NCBI GenBank assembly: GCA_025403435.1
Contig: CM046354.1
Location: forward strand, 18,602,424-18,666,423
Direction of reading: 5' to 3'
DNA from: Artocarpus heterophyllus
Taxonomy: Eukaryota; Streptophyta; Magnoliopsida; Rosales; Moraceae
Length of the DNA stretch: 64,000 nucleotides
This document shows, piece by piece, positions 1-12,123 of this stretch; the stretch's first letter is position 1, and each line of letters opens with the position of its first letter. Under the pieces are notes generated by a model that made no database searches, was not told the origin of the DNA, and saw only the letters and a program-made list of their open reading frames with translations. Position numbers and translations under genes: made by a program.

Positions 1-1014
1 CATGACATGATATCATTATTAGAAAGGTAGTTACAACAAATTTGTACTCGTAAAAATCAACAACTATTCAGACTCCTATGGAACTTAGGTCAGGGAAATT
101 AAAGCTCAAAAATCTGAGGACACACCTTTACAGTTGTCTGCCTCCACAAAAATATCAATAATATTACACATCATAGCAGATATCTATCTCGTGACAAAAG
201 AAATTTGTTCTTAAAAAAAAAAAGCAAAAAACAAGATCTCGTGTTCGATAACATATCGTCATCGTGCTGTCGCTTTCTGTACATGATAATTCAAAAGAGA
301 GACTCAGAGAGAGAGAGAAATTGAGCACATAGGAAAAGTTGGACTCAGAAATCAGAATATGATAACTTTGACGTTGGATCAAAGGCCAAGGTACTAGAAA
401 TAGAAAGGAACGATAAAATTCACATGGAGTGTGAAAAATCTTCTGCATACTAAGAAGGAATTTCCATGAGGCTCGATTATTCACCCCCACAAGTCCGAGT
501 GGTCTTTGGAAAAAAAAAGAGTTACTTTTCCCAGTTGGATTGTATGGATAAGCTATATGTACTCTCCAGGTTCGAAAAGATTGCACAAGCAATTCGTCCA
601 TTTTTACATATTATGTAGCATAATTAGTCTTCTACTGCACTAGGTGCATCAAATTTCAAGAATGCATGATTGATTTCAGGGTGCGTTTGGCAGGCCTAAT
701 GAAATCCAGTGTTTTCTCTTTGTCTCCAAATACTTCCCAGTCAACTTTTACCTCAGAAATTATTGTCTACAGCGAAAACCATAATCTCATCAATGGGTTC
801 CTAACAGTTCAACACATAAAAAACACAATTTTAAACTTTATTCCCGGTTCAGACTTACACTTTAACTGCATATTGAAATGTGAGTTCAAACTGCAAGCCT
901 AAACTACACTCTTTAGACTTTACTTGACATTGCCATTTTTGGAACCCACGATCTAAATGGCTTAGTCTCCCATGTTAAGTACCCCAACCCGAACAGATAA
1001 ATGCATCACTACTA
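1..1014. other. Flank downstream of UXS, no gene recognised
   Basis: This lies beyond the 3' end of the minus-strand UXS gene. A 145-codon open frame on the minus strand at 164-601 has no recognisable domain. It is rich in Leu, Ser and Phe because it crosses AG-rich simple sequence near 300-320. I see no convincing gene, tRNA or terminal repeats here. Part of it may be UXS 3'UTR if a distal poly(A) site is used. Confidence 0.5.
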
Positions 1015-1020
1015 TTTATT
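1015..1020 (-). terminator. Possible poly(A) signal of UXS
   Basis: An AATAAA hexamer on the minus strand lies about 100 nt beyond the UXS stop codon at 1121-1123, a usual distance for a plant near-upstream element. Plant poly(A) signals are degenerate and the region is AT-rich, so this is only a candidate. Confidence 0.3.
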
Positions 1021-1120
1021 TTCTTAAATGATAATAATACGGAACAGAAAAGACATTATCCCCATGTCAGGCACTGCTCAGATAACTTCTTCACTCATTT
1101 GTATTTGTGAGCTATGCCGC

Positions 1121-4100
1121 TCAGTTCTTTCTGGGGACGCCAAGTCTTGTCCGGAAATCATCCTCCATGAGAGGAAGGCCGTCGCACAACTTGACCTTCG
1201 GTTCCCACCCAAGTAGCTCCTTGGCCTTCGTGATGTCTGGCTTCCTTTGGCGAGGGTCATCAGGTGTGTTCTCCACTGATATGATCTCCACATCTGGGTT
1301 GATAAGCTGAAATTAACAGAACCAAACCAGTTTAGCTGCCAAATTTTGTATATGGAGGGTACACTTTTGTCTTAAGAGCTCTCATTCTAGTGCTCAAAAG
1401 ACAAAACCCATCAATACGACTTTTTTTTTTGAGATCGACAATGATGATTCATGGAGGATGATACAGGCATTTGGTAATCAAGTTCGAACTCATAGTTCCA
1501 ACTGTAAACAATATAAAGCTCTCACATGCTACAGCGTAAACAAAAATACGTTACAATATAAAGCTCTTACATGGTACAGTACTTATAGTTCTAATTCATA
1601 ATTCCAATTACGTTCCCAAACACCCATGATATTTGACAGGCTATAAACATTTTGCAAAGCAGATTAAAATGATGATTTTGGGGTAAAATCAGGACTAACC
1701 TCCTTAACAGTCTCCGCTAGCTCAAGCATTGTGAATTCACCTAAAAAAGAAAAAAAAAATCTCAATTAATAATGGTAAGAAACCATATAACCATACCCTT
1801 CCTAGTTAAGCAATCAGGGATCATTTAACCTGGATTTCCAATGTTAATTGGCCCAGTGTTCTCTCCTTCCATAAGCCGAATAAGGCCATCAACCTTCAAC
1901 ATTTGGACAAAAAATAAACTTACTTTCAAGATCATCAACCTCTATAGACAATTCATTGTCCACGTTAATTATAAAAAATTAAAAAAAAAAGAAAAAAAAA
2001 AGGATGGTCAAGCCTTGCATACCATGTCAGACACATAACAGAAACTGCGAGTTTGTGTACCAGGTGCTTGAACAGTCAAGGGCTCACCACTGCACAAAAA
2101 AAAAAAAAAATGTGTGTGAAAATTTTCCCAAGTACATGTTTCATAAAGAAAATAAATGTTCAGTTTACCCCTGCATAAGAAGCAACATTGATGAAAAATA
2201 ATACAGGACAATGTAGGGAGCGTTTATTAAATAAGAATTGAAAGAATATGAAATAAATTTTCAAGAAAAAAGGAATTAAATAAGAGTTAGAATTCCATAA
2301 AAGTGTTAAATAATCTAATGGGGAACATACCGGACAGCTTGTGCTATGAAATTGCTAACAACGCGACCGTCATCGATATTCATACGAGGTCCATAAGTGT
2401 TAAAAATTCTAGCAATCCGAATCTCTGTCAGGAGGAGCATCATTAAGAAATAAAAAAGTCAGAAAACATAAAGCGTAAAGGTCAAGAAAACGATCTAACA
2501 GGGAAACAAATTTGGGGAGAGAATGGAGGGTTGACGCAGAGAGGAAACTCACCGATTCCATGCTGCCTATGATAATCAAACATCAAAGTCTCAGCAACTC
2601 GCTTTCCTTCATCGTAGCAACTCCTAACTCCTGTGCATATTTGCAATAACATGAATAATGGCGGATATATGCGTCACATTTTGTATCAATTTCCTTGATA
2701 TGACCACCAGCGCTATAAATAAAATCCTAGTTTATCATACAGATATCACGATTGTCAGTAATAGAATGGGTAATTACCAATAGGGTTGACATTTCCCCAG
2801 TAGCTTTCATCCTGAGGATGCACAAGAGGATCTCCATAAACTTCAGAAGTTGATGTAAGCAAAATCCTGTTGCCCAATGGTCATTATCATAGTAAGATAA
2901 ATATAAACATAAAAATGTGCCTAATTCAAAGATATGGAAAGGAAGTCTCAACCTTGCACCAACTCTCTTGGCAAGCCCCAACATATTCAAGGTACCAATC
3001 ACATTTGTCTTTATTGTCTGCACAAAAGAACATATTCCTAAGTTAGACTTAGATCCTTACTCGCCACCAGCTAAATTGACACTCACAGCAGATGCTTGTG
3101 ACAATGGGAGGTATCCTACTTAAAATAACAAGAAATCCTTCACAACTCCACTGCTGTTTTAAATAGATATGAAATAAAGATATATTCACCTTAACGGGGT
3201 TGTATTTGTAGAAGATCGGAGAAGCAGGGCAAGCAAGATGGTATATTTGATCGACTTCAATTAGCAACGGCTCCGTGACATCTACACAGGAAAAAACCAA
3301 TATAAAAACACCGAAACAAGAGAATAAAACCATCCAGAGGTGCGATAGGGGGATATCTGCAAGGTAATACATACCATGACGAATAAGCTCAAATCTTGGA
3401 TGGCCAATCCATTTCTTCAGGTTATCCTTTGAACCGGTAAAGTAATTATCCACAACAATCACCTAAAATACAGAAAAGATACAACACAAACATTTGTGAG
3501 GTACCACTACTTATAGAAAAGTGAACTAATATTCTCCCTTTGGTATATCATCAGCACCAATAAGACTTGTCATGCCCAACAGATCTCATCCATCTTCACT
3601 ATTCTATGAAACTAATGGCAAGATCGGAACAGGGGAGAAAGAAGTACCTCATTCTTTTCATTTTCCATCAACTTGTCCACTAAGTGAGAGCCAATAAATC
3701 CAGCTCCTCCGGTTACCAAGATTCTCATATTGGCCTGCCATTGGAAAAAAAGAACACATATAGCTAAATTGAAACCATGCAAACAAAAAGTACACATTTC
3801 TCCATGGTAGATCAAATATGCATATCCAATATTGAATTGAGAAGGCCAAGCAATTTAACCATGCAAACAAAAAGAACACATTTCTCCATGGTAGATCAAA
3901 TATGCATATCCAATATTGAATAGAGAAGACCAAACAATTTTAGCGACAACTTTCCTTAATATGAAGCCATCCTATCTAACAGTCTCAGTGAAAGTTTATA
4001 GCATTTCACTCAATCCAGCCTCAGACCTCAAACACACTCTATTTTGTCCAATGTTTTTAAATTAGTTGAGCTTGCTGCCTCTGACAATTAAACTTGTCTA

Positions 4101-4563
4101 AAAACAGGTCACTTTTGATCATGTTTGTTGCGAAGTCTAACTCAGATCTCTATGCTACGACATCAGAAAGAACTACAGAACAATTGCACAAATTGCAAGA
4201 CAACGATGGTCGTGTTAATAATGTCATTCTCATCATCGCCATCCAACTCATATTGAGTCCCCACATGAGATAAAATTATTGAGTCCCAAATGTAGGAGAC
4301 CCAGAAACTATTAAAAAGGATTCTACATCTACTCATGTTGCAAAATGATAGGTTCAACACATCATCTGAACAGGACAGACTTAATAACATACCAAACGGG
4401 AAAAAGTTGGCAATAACAAAAAATTAAAAAAAAAAAAAAAATAGAGGAAATTTAGGATTGTCACAGATCATACCTGGAAAAACTTGGCGGTTCTTAAAGG
4501 AGATGGGGTTGGAGGGGGCTTTGTGGTCACATGGTTACTCCCATTTGAAGCTTCTTTCGCCAT
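1121..4563 (-). CDS. UXS: UDP-glucuronic acid decarboxylase (UDP-xylose synthase), cytosolic type
   Basis: Converts UDP-glucuronate to UDP-xylose, the donor for xylan, xyloglucan and glycoprotein xylose. Coding exons on the minus strand: 4474-4563, 3648-3734, 3375-3462, 3190-3281, 2953-3017, 2778-2866, 2553-2630, 2331-2424, 2023-2089, 1830-1893, 1700-1740 and 1121-1306. All have GT..AG borders in phase and total 1041 nt, giving 346 residues, the usual size of the soluble plant isoforms (UXS3/5/6 class). The Rossmann motif TGGAGFIGS is at residues 38-46 and the SDR pair Tyr176-x3-Lys180 sits in YDEGK. The YKYNPVKTIKTN and [14 protein letters not shown] blocks are intact. The first exon gives a short Pro-rich N-terminus ([10 protein letters not shown] start) with no membrane anchor, so the enzyme is expected in the cytosol rather than the Golgi. 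The 5'UTR appears split by an intron (acceptor 4585-4586; donor at 5246-5247 or near 4820). Which paralogue it is cannot be decided here. Confidence 0.95.
1466..1625. mobile_element. hAT-like MITE in UXS intron 11
   Basis: The ends GGCATTTGG (left) and CCAAACACCC (right) are imperfect inverted repeats followed inward by matching arms (TCGAACTCATAGTTCC against its diverged complement). Flanking octamers ATGATACA (1458-1465) and ATGATATT (1626-1633) agree at six of eight bases, as expected for an aged 8-bp hAT target duplication. The interior holds the twice-repeated motif AAGCTCTCACATGCTACAG seen in many other copies across the window. It lies wholly inside an intron. Confidence 0.55.
3775..3942. 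repeat. 84-bp tandem duplication in UXS intron 1
   Basis: Two adjacent copies start at CCATGCAAAC, at 3775 and 3859 (period 84). They differ at only a few positions and both contain TCTCCATGGTAGATC. The duplication ends about 40 nt upstream of the exon-2 acceptor and does not touch coding sequence. Confidence 0.85.
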
Positions 4564-5395
4564 TGCTCAGATCTTTCTCCAATCCTGCACCTCAAACCAT
4601 CAAACCACTAAATTATGGAAAAAAAAAAAAACCCCATAAATGAATTGGACAAAGAAAAAAGAATCGAGCAGTTAACTCTTCACAAAATTGACAAAAGCCC
4701 ACCACAAATAAATTAAAGCATGTATGAATATTACAAAAACAAAAAAAGATGAAAGAAACAAATAGAAAGATTTTTTTCTTTCCAGATTTTGAAGGAAAAA
4801 AAAATCAAGTTTATAGAATACCTCTGCTCTTTCAGAGGAATTCCCAGAATCCTATGTGTGTTTTTTGTGATGTTTGTGCAAGACTGGGGACTCTTATATA
4901 AGGATCATAACAAGAATGAGAAATTAATCCAAATTTGGAAATTAAAAAAAAAGTACCAAATTGTAACAACCGGAGAGAGAGATATAGAATAATCGGTTAC
5001 AAAAAATTCTTTAAAAACACGAAAAGTAGGAAGTTATCGAAACCTTCCTTCCGTCGTGATGAAACAAGACCCACACCTAATGATCTCTGTCAGATCTGAA
5101 ATCTGAATCTCACATTTTTCTTCCTCAAAACAATGCTCAAACACACCCTCAGAAGAATATCTCATAACAAAAACACCCCAACAAAAAAAAATCCAGAAAA
5201 AAAAGCAACAAAATCAAACGATAATTAAAATTAAATTGAATATATACCTCGGACCAAACAATCAAATTCAGAAGCCGGATATGGTTTCAAGATTGAAGCC
5301 TTGCAGTGCAATGTTTGACTATAAGGAGAATTGTTATCTTCGTTGCGCGAATCTTGAATATCGCTGCAAATATGTAGGGAAGTTTTTTTCCTCTA

Positions 5396-5402
5396 CTTTA
5401 TA
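5396..5402 (-). promoter_or_regulatory. Candidate TATA box of UXS
   Basis: TATAAAG on the minus strand, about 150 nt upstream of the proposed first 5'UTR exon border (exon ending at 5248, GAG before GTATATA). It would place transcription start near 5370. No other good TATA element stands in the right place. Confidence 0.45.
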
Positions 5403-7431
5403 GGCATATCGATTCTAAAAATAATCACGCTCTCAAATTTTTTTTTTTTTATATCTTTTTTAAACAAAAAAATAAAAATAATTCCAACATTATAATTATA
5501 TAATAATGGTACAGACAAAAATTCCAAATAAATTTTAAAAAAATTAAATTAAATTTTGAAAAATAATCCCAAACCGTGACTAATCACTGAATGCCATGTT
5601 GTCACGTGCCTAAATTTAGACGACCAATGTAAAGCAGACACATCACGTGCTTAAATATTCTTTTTTTAAACTAAAATATTCTTCTTTGAAAATGAATCTT
5701 TGTCTAATTTTTAGGATCAATCATATCATGGTACGTTACTTAATTAAAAAAATATAAAAATCAATCAAATATTATTTTAAAATTTTTTAAACGACTCATC
5801 ATAATATGATTGGTTGGACATCATTTAAAACACTAAAAATTAGACAGACAAATTGATTCCTTAATTTTATGTTTTTAAGGTTTCTTTTTTGAGAATATTT
5901 ATGGTGTAGAAAGCTATTTTATCTCATCAATAAAGCAATATATTTTAGCTATTAAATTAATTTTTTAACTATCTAATTCACGATTAAAAGCAGCTATTGC
6001 ACGCCTCAATTAGTTTAAACCAATTGTACGTTATAACATATAAAAGTTTTACACTATAGCTCATCTTTACTTGAAGCAATTAAAAGTTAGGGTATTTGAC
6101 ATAGAACAATTCATACCATTATCTCAATTATAAATATTATAAAACTCTTACATATTACAGTAAAAAAATTACTATAATATAAAATTTTTATATATTATAA
6201 TAAAAATAATTTTAATTAATAGTTTTTATTACTCCATCAAACACTCTGTTTGTTTAAAATGACTTTGCCAAAACACAATTTCTAACCTTTTTTCCACACA
6301 AGAACGTGATTGCGAACAATACCCAGGGGAAAAAAAAGGAATGTACGGAGGGAGAGTTATCTGCCACGTCAGGGAAGATCAAAGATGGAAAAGTCGTGTA
6401 CGGTTATTGGAATTTGCGGTCGGCGTATGAGAATCGAGAGGTCAGGTCCAGGCTGGAGGAGTTATCTGCTGTAACAGATCCAACGCTTCAACCTTGACTT
6501 CTTCATCCCACGTTTACCCAAATCTCTCACAATCCAAATCTTTTTCCATAAATTGAATCCATACATCTCTTTCTCTGTGATTTTCTTGGCACATGAAAGA
6601 TAGGTGATATGATGTGATTGACTTAAAAAAAAAAAGAAAGAAAAGAAATAATAATAATAAAAAATTATGGCACCGTCACAATATCAAGTGCACTTGTATA
6701 ATTTGCAAAGAAAATGTGATCTGATCAAATTTAATGGGACCAGCGGAAGAAAAAGTGACCTTTTTTCCTTTGTTTTTCCTGAATAAAGAGTGAGATTTGT
6801 AAAGAAAATACTATACTCTTGGAAATGCACGTGCATAGTTTTATCTTGTGTTAAGCAAAAATAATTTTTATTATTTTTTTAATTATAAATAATGTGAAGC
6901 TCTCATATGTTGCAATAACAATAAAAACATTACTACAATGTAAAGCTCTCATATGCTACATTCCCACCATCCTTTCAAATACCCATTTAGTTTGTTAAAT
7001 TGTAAATATATATATATATATATATGCCAATGATTCTTTTAAGTTTGTTTATTAGAAAAGATTTAAAGCAATAATTAGTTACAAAATTCGATGGTAAAAA
7101 AATTATAAGATACGTTTGAATTGTATCTGATAAGTTTGTATCAAATAAAGTGAGAGGAAATAGATATTTAAATGGGAATGCATATGAGAAAAAAAAAATG
7201 TTTTGTGTGAAGATTAGGAAAGAAACTGCATTCATTAGGGTCACATTTACCTTTTTTTTAAAAAAATAAAAAGTAAGGAAGAAGAGAAAGCTAAAAATAG
7301 GGGAAAAAATAAAGGACTTAAAAAGAAAAGAGAAAGCAAAGGAGTTTTTTGAAGAACAAAAATTTTCAACCAAAATGTCTCCTGAAAGAGTGGAATATAT
7401 ATCTATATATATAGCTAAGATAAAGAGAGAA
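5403..7431. other. AT-rich intergenic DNA with MITE copies
   Basis: No gene recognised. It holds one fairly complete MITE (6091-6246), remnants of the same family near 6880-6985 recognised by repeated AAGCTCTCATATG, and a TA microsatellite at about 7007-7025. A short open frame at 6306-6497 has no recognisable features. Confidence 0.6.
6091..6246. mobile_element. MITE, family 1
   Basis: The ends GGTATTTGACATAGAAC and CCATCAAACACTCT form an imperfect inverted pair. The AT-rich interior has the diverged family core (AAAACTCTTACATATTACAG). It is older than the copy at 58228 by eye, and its target duplication is not resolved. Confidence 0.45.
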
Positions 7432-7830
7432 CTAAGTTCCGATACTTTTTCTGTCGCTCGTTGCCATCGGATTTGGCAAACAGAGTCGTGCGGCGCCGTT
7501 GTCTCTCTTCCAAATTTGTAGCTCCTCACTGTTCAAATCCGTCTTCAACCGGCTCAAAAGTTGATGGCGAGCAAAACCTCGCACATCCTCACCTAAATTC
7601 ACCATTGACAATGAGGAAGATGTCATGACTCTTCTCGGTAGTGATCGCGATCTCTGTCGAACGCTTGCCCTCCACTCGTCGAAGACACCCCTCGAGTGTT
7701 CGGAGCTCATTCTGCAGGCGGTAACGTTGAAGCTGTGCCCGTGAGCGACAGATTCCTCCCCAGAGAACTGATGAGAGAGAGCTGGGGAGAGAGAAAAAGA
7801 GAGGTGGAGAGCAATATATATACATATATA
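7432..7830 (-). other. Relatively GC-rich unassigned segment with open frames
   Basis: Base composition rises here above the AT-rich surroundings. Two overlapping minus-strand frames (92 and 78 codons) start near 7710 and 7825, preceded by a GAGAGAG tract at 7770-7805 and a TATATA run at 7815-7832. That arrangement could be a promoter plus 5' exon of a gene fragment, but no motif in the predicted peptides is recognisable and no continuing exon was found. It could equally be a transposon fragment. Confidence 0.2.
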
Positions 7831-10762
7831 TATTTGGAAAATAAGAAGAGTTGGATTTAGTAAGGATATTTTGAGCTATATTTGTAAAATATTGAATATA
7901 TTATTCTCTACGCATTTTTTGCAACTACTGATATTATTTATTAATTGAATGATAAAATCCGCTATTTTGTATAATTTTTTATACCTTTTTGCATAATTAA
8001 ACTGGTTTAATTCTAACAATTTTATAGGTTTTTAACCTTGATTAATTATTAATTTATTATACTTGATTAAATAACAATTCATTCTCTAAAATTAATTACC
8101 TTAAATAATTATTAAGACTACATAATTAATTAATTAAGCTAATTAACTAATTAATTAAAATTAATTTCGACCTTCAAATGCCATGAAGTGTCATGTTGTG
8201 TTCACTCCTTTAGGAAAGATAAGAGGTATCACAACTTACTTCAAGCTGTAGCTGCAAGAGTTGTATGAACTTATAGATATGATAAATACATGTTAATCAT
8301 CAAAATGTTATGAGATAATATCATGTTAATCAATTGACAAGTTAAGTTCTATAACTTCCATTCTAGTTTCCATTTCCTGATTATAACAATATAAGTTCAA
8401 AGAAAATACTTCCAATCCTATGAGTAATGCGATTAAACTTTTTGATAGTTATGAATCACTGGAGCCAGGTGCTAACGACTCATATTTTAAAAATTGTCCC
8501 CTATTTAGTAATTTAAAATTTTATTTGTGTATTTATTTTGGAAAAAAAAATTACAATCATGCCGCCAGAGGATAATTGAAATATAATGTTGTGCTCTCTT
8601 AAATAACTATATTATGTTGTTGTGCTCTCACAAAATAATTAAAAGTTGTTTTATCCTTATTTTACAAGAAAAAATATAAATATGTACCATTTAATCATTG
8701 AAATATATAGTTATATATTTTAGTTCAATAAAATATCGTTTCTAATTTTTACATAGTGCCCCTAGAAAGAAGAAATTTTTGGCTCCGTTATTGAGTCGAA
8801 TATGTAGCTCACTGCACATAAATATGACAAGTCATGTACTCGTATTTTTAAGTTTTGACAAATTAGTTAATTTAATTTATTTTACAGTTTTGGCCCTCAA
8901 TACTAATATGGACAAAAAAAAATTTAAATTTAACCTAATAACTGAAAATTTCACATAAATAAATACATTAAGTGCAAAATACTCAACTTTTCAATACAAT
9001 AGTACAGAGAACATTTTGCCATAATGTAACTAATTCTATAACATTTAAGTTATTACACAATAATATAGTGATTGTCTTTGTTAAATGTTAAAAATCTTTT
9101 GTTAATTTTAATACTAAGGACCAAAACTATCAAGAAAAAAAATAAAGTTTACAAGTATTTTGTCAAAATTACAAGGTTGAGGATTAATACTCATAGTTTA
9201 AGGACTAACATGGTTAGTAATCCATATTTCTACTATGGTGCTAACTACTCAATATCAGAAGATAATTGACATACCTCCTGTTGAGCTAAGAGTGATTTCC
9301 ACCACAAACTCAGTTATAAACAATGTAAAGCTCTCACATGCTACAGTAAAAAGAAAAAAGTTCATATAGTGAAAAGATCTCACATACTACAGTAAAAAGA
9401 GTTCCCACCACTAGCAAAACACCCTTATAATTTTCTTTTAAAATAGTAACACTACCACGAGATAACTCAAAATCAAGCCATTTTGCAAAAGTCTACTATA
9501 ATACGATAACTTAAACCTAAGATCATTTAGCAAAAGTGCAATCAACCATCATCCCACCGAGCTGATTTTAGGAGATCAAAATGGTTGAGATTAAAAGGTG
9601 CTTGGCAGGGTGGTTAAAGTCATTGATTAGAACTGTTTTTACTATAGTATGTGAGAGCTTTATATTGTAGCATTTTTTTTATTGTTACTATAGCATGTAA
9701 GAGCTTTATATTGTTCATAATTGAGAAAATAGTCTAGACCACAACCTACCAAACTAACTTATTGGAGGCTTTTTTTTTTTTTTTTTTTATAATTCAACTC
9801 TTTCCAGGTTGCTTCATGATAATTCTAGTGAGATCTCAGAGTTGGCTATGGATTACAAAAATTTGTAGCTAAATGGTCTAGTTTTGAGTCTTTAATTGTA
9901 AATAACATATTTGCTTCAATTCTCAACAAATTCGCCTCTTTCAAAAATTTGGTAAGTGTACAAAAATGAGTTAATTAGAGTTAAATATATATATATTAAT
10001 AATTTGTATGTAAATTATAAATTAATATTATTAGCATATAATGTCTATAATTCAGAACTTCATAGGAGTGAGTACGTAACTTTATCAATATTGATCGTAA
10101 GATAAATTCGAGCTTTATTGAATGTGATCATAGACAAATCCGTAAGTCTTTAATTTACTAATATAATTATAAAATAAATTAAGTAAATTCTAAATTAATA
10201 AAATCTAGTCATGCAGGTTTACATATTTACTTGTATTTATAAAAAAGGTTGTCTCTTCAATTTTTAGGATTCCCCCTACGATAAGATTTTATATCGATAG
10301 TGCATACATATAACAATTTGAATATAATCAAAATCACATCGAAATAAAAAAAAAAAAAACATGCAGAATAGAAAGTTTCTGCTACAGATCCAACTATTAA
10401 AAAATAAAGGCCTAAATATTTTTTAGAGCCTTATCATAGAAATTTGTTTACCTTAATCATTCAGAAAAAAAAAAAAAAAACACAGATACTTACCTTTATT
10501 AATTAGGCCTTATAACATTGACGTTAGCTATTCATACTTTGAGCTATAATTTATTTTTTGTTTAACATCTAAGGTTAGAATTAATATTAGTTTAAAGTAT
10601 TATAGTTGTTGAGATCTTTATATTTATATTTATATTGTAACTGTAGAGAGTTTTTGGGTGCATTAAACATCGAATATCACGAACTTGATAAGGTGCTGTT
10701 ACCCTTAAAAAGTTACCCCTTGAAACAGGCCGAAACTATCTTCATTGCACGGATCTAAGACA
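7831..10762. other. AT-rich intergenic DNA
   Basis: No gene recognised. It contains two copies of MITE family 1, one around 9295-9424 (ending CAAAACACCC) and one in the opposite orientation at 9597-9756, plus poly(T) at 9770-9788. The rest is AT-rich with TAATTAAT palindromes around 8120-8160 and no supported feature. Confidence 0.55.
9597..9756. mobile_element. MITE, family 1 (inverted copy)
   Basis: Carries the family core on the opposite strand twice (TATGTGAGAGCTTTATATTG and ATGTAAGAGCTTTATATTG). It sits between GGTGCTTGGCAGGG and CTACCAAAC, which resemble the family ends GGGTGTTTGG/CCAAACACCC. Confidence 0.45.
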
Positions 10763-11098
10763 ACATATGGGCTGGACATGGGCCCAACATACATAAAACG
10801 TCATTCCATTTCGTCGTTCTGCTCTCTTCAGTTTCCGTGCTAGACTCGTTGCCATTTTCGTCCCTCTCTCTGATTAACCAAAAAAAAGTACCTCATAGCT
10901 CATTCTTATCTCTCTCTTAGTCTCTGTCAAATTCAGATCGAAGATATTTTCTTGTCGTTTTTGTTCGTTTTCAAACCAATTTATGAACGAATTGTTTTTC
11001 ATAATTTGGGTTTACATAGCGATTTTTTTTCTTTCATATTGGTTTCTGGCTTTTGAAACATTAGGGCTTATTGTTCTTTTATTCATTTCACCAAGAGA
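10763..11098 (+). pseudogene. Duplicated promoter/5'UTR of OST4, coding part lost
   Basis: This segment aligns over its length with 18992-19425 upstream of OST4. Both begin with a GGGCCC-containing promoter stretch. Both then contain TCTCTCTTAGTCTCTG, CAAATTCAGATCGAAG and, further on, TTGGTTTCTGG and ACATTAGGG in the same order. Near 11099 the homology stops at GGGCATGTTTGGTGG, which looks like a MITE-type end, and no OST4 coding exon follows. I read it as an old segmental copy cut by a later insertion. It might still supply a promoter to the exon-like remnant downstream. Confidence 0.6.
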
Positions 11099-11176
11099 TT
11101 AGGGCATGTTTGGTGGAACGTATTAGAATCTATAATGATACATTAACACTATGTTTTTGTATTATAGTTGTATTGT

Positions 11177-11928
11177 GCAAGTTATTATGGACAAGGTAAG
11201 AAAAGGGCCAGAGGCGCTGTGGAGGCTGCACTAGTAAGCATTGTTTCTTCATCTCCTTCCATACTTTTGTTAATGTTTTAATTTATTCATCTATTAATAA
11301 ATTTTTTTACTTCTCAGATGGTTGAGAAAAGGCAAAATCAACTCACGCAGTCTGCCACTGAGGTCAATGAGGAGGGCATTAGAGACAACGTGCTTGGGTC
11401 TTGTAGAGGATCGCGGGAGGGAGTGGATCCTATACTTGGTCAAAGACATATAGCTTCTAGTTCTACCTCTGGTGGATCACAATCTAAAAATAGGCACACA
11501 TATTGGGGTATAACTTGGTTAGGCCTGAATCATTTAGCAGGGCCTAATTCGAGAAGTCTAGATTACGATCAGAACGAATCGAGCTCGATTGGAGTGGAAG
11601 ATTCAAGCCGAACTGTTGAAATTAGGATCACTAGCCCATTATTATTTGTTTGACTAACGGCATCGATCAGTTCAACGTCTTTGATTCAATTAGAGTTCTA
11701 CTCAGCTTGCTTGGGATGGATTCATGCATTATTCACCATTGTAGATTTGTGAAGTGTTGGTTCCTTGGAATCAATGATGTGAGTTTGACAGTTATAAGGA
11801 GATACTCGCTAAACCAGAAAGTGGAATGTGGGAAGAAGTCTGATGTTTATGCCCTATCAGAGATCGACACATATCCTATTATTACAAGCATTACTGTGCC
11901 CACTCCTTCTATCGGATTGAAGCCATGA
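11177..11928 (+). CDS. Unassigned exon-like ORFs, possibly transposon-derived
   Basis: A frame reading YYGQGKKRARGAVEAAL ends at 11232 before a GTAAGC donor. A CAG acceptor at 11315-11317 leads in phase into a 111-codon frame (11318-11653, starting MVEKRQNQLTQSATEV), Ser/Gly-rich and hydrophilic. A second 92-codon frame at 11650-11928 overlaps its stop. I recognise no domain. The basic N-terminus recalls the low-complexity N-termini of plant transposase or gag genes, but that is only an impression. A TATA-like CTCTATAAATAAG lies just beyond, at about 11941. Treat it as a possible pseudogene. Confidence 0.25.
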
Positions 11929-12123
11929 TCTCACGTGTACTCTCTATAAATAAGGGGTAGAATTCCCACAGAGAGGGGGGAGGCCTTACAGAAACCTTGC
12001 AGATATATCTTGTATCTAAATTTATATCAAAACTCCCAATACTCTATAATTTATGTCAATTTATTCATCATAATGAAGAACAATAGACATAGCCCTCATT
12101 GCTATAAATTCTACGTGTGGTAT

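Noticed and set aside
164..601. 145-codon minus-strand frame
   Set aside because: Low-complexity Leu/Ser/Phe-rich peptide from AG-rich DNA, with no domain and no splice or promoter context.
3218..3230. String GGAGAAGCAGGGC resembling the miR164 seed
   Set aside because: It lies antisense to a UXS coding exon (the ACPASPIF region) and is explained by that protein sequence. No hairpin surrounds it.
7432..7825. Overlapping minus-strand frames as a possible gene
   Set aside because: No motif, no continuing exon and uncertain promoter. Kept only as an unassigned segment.
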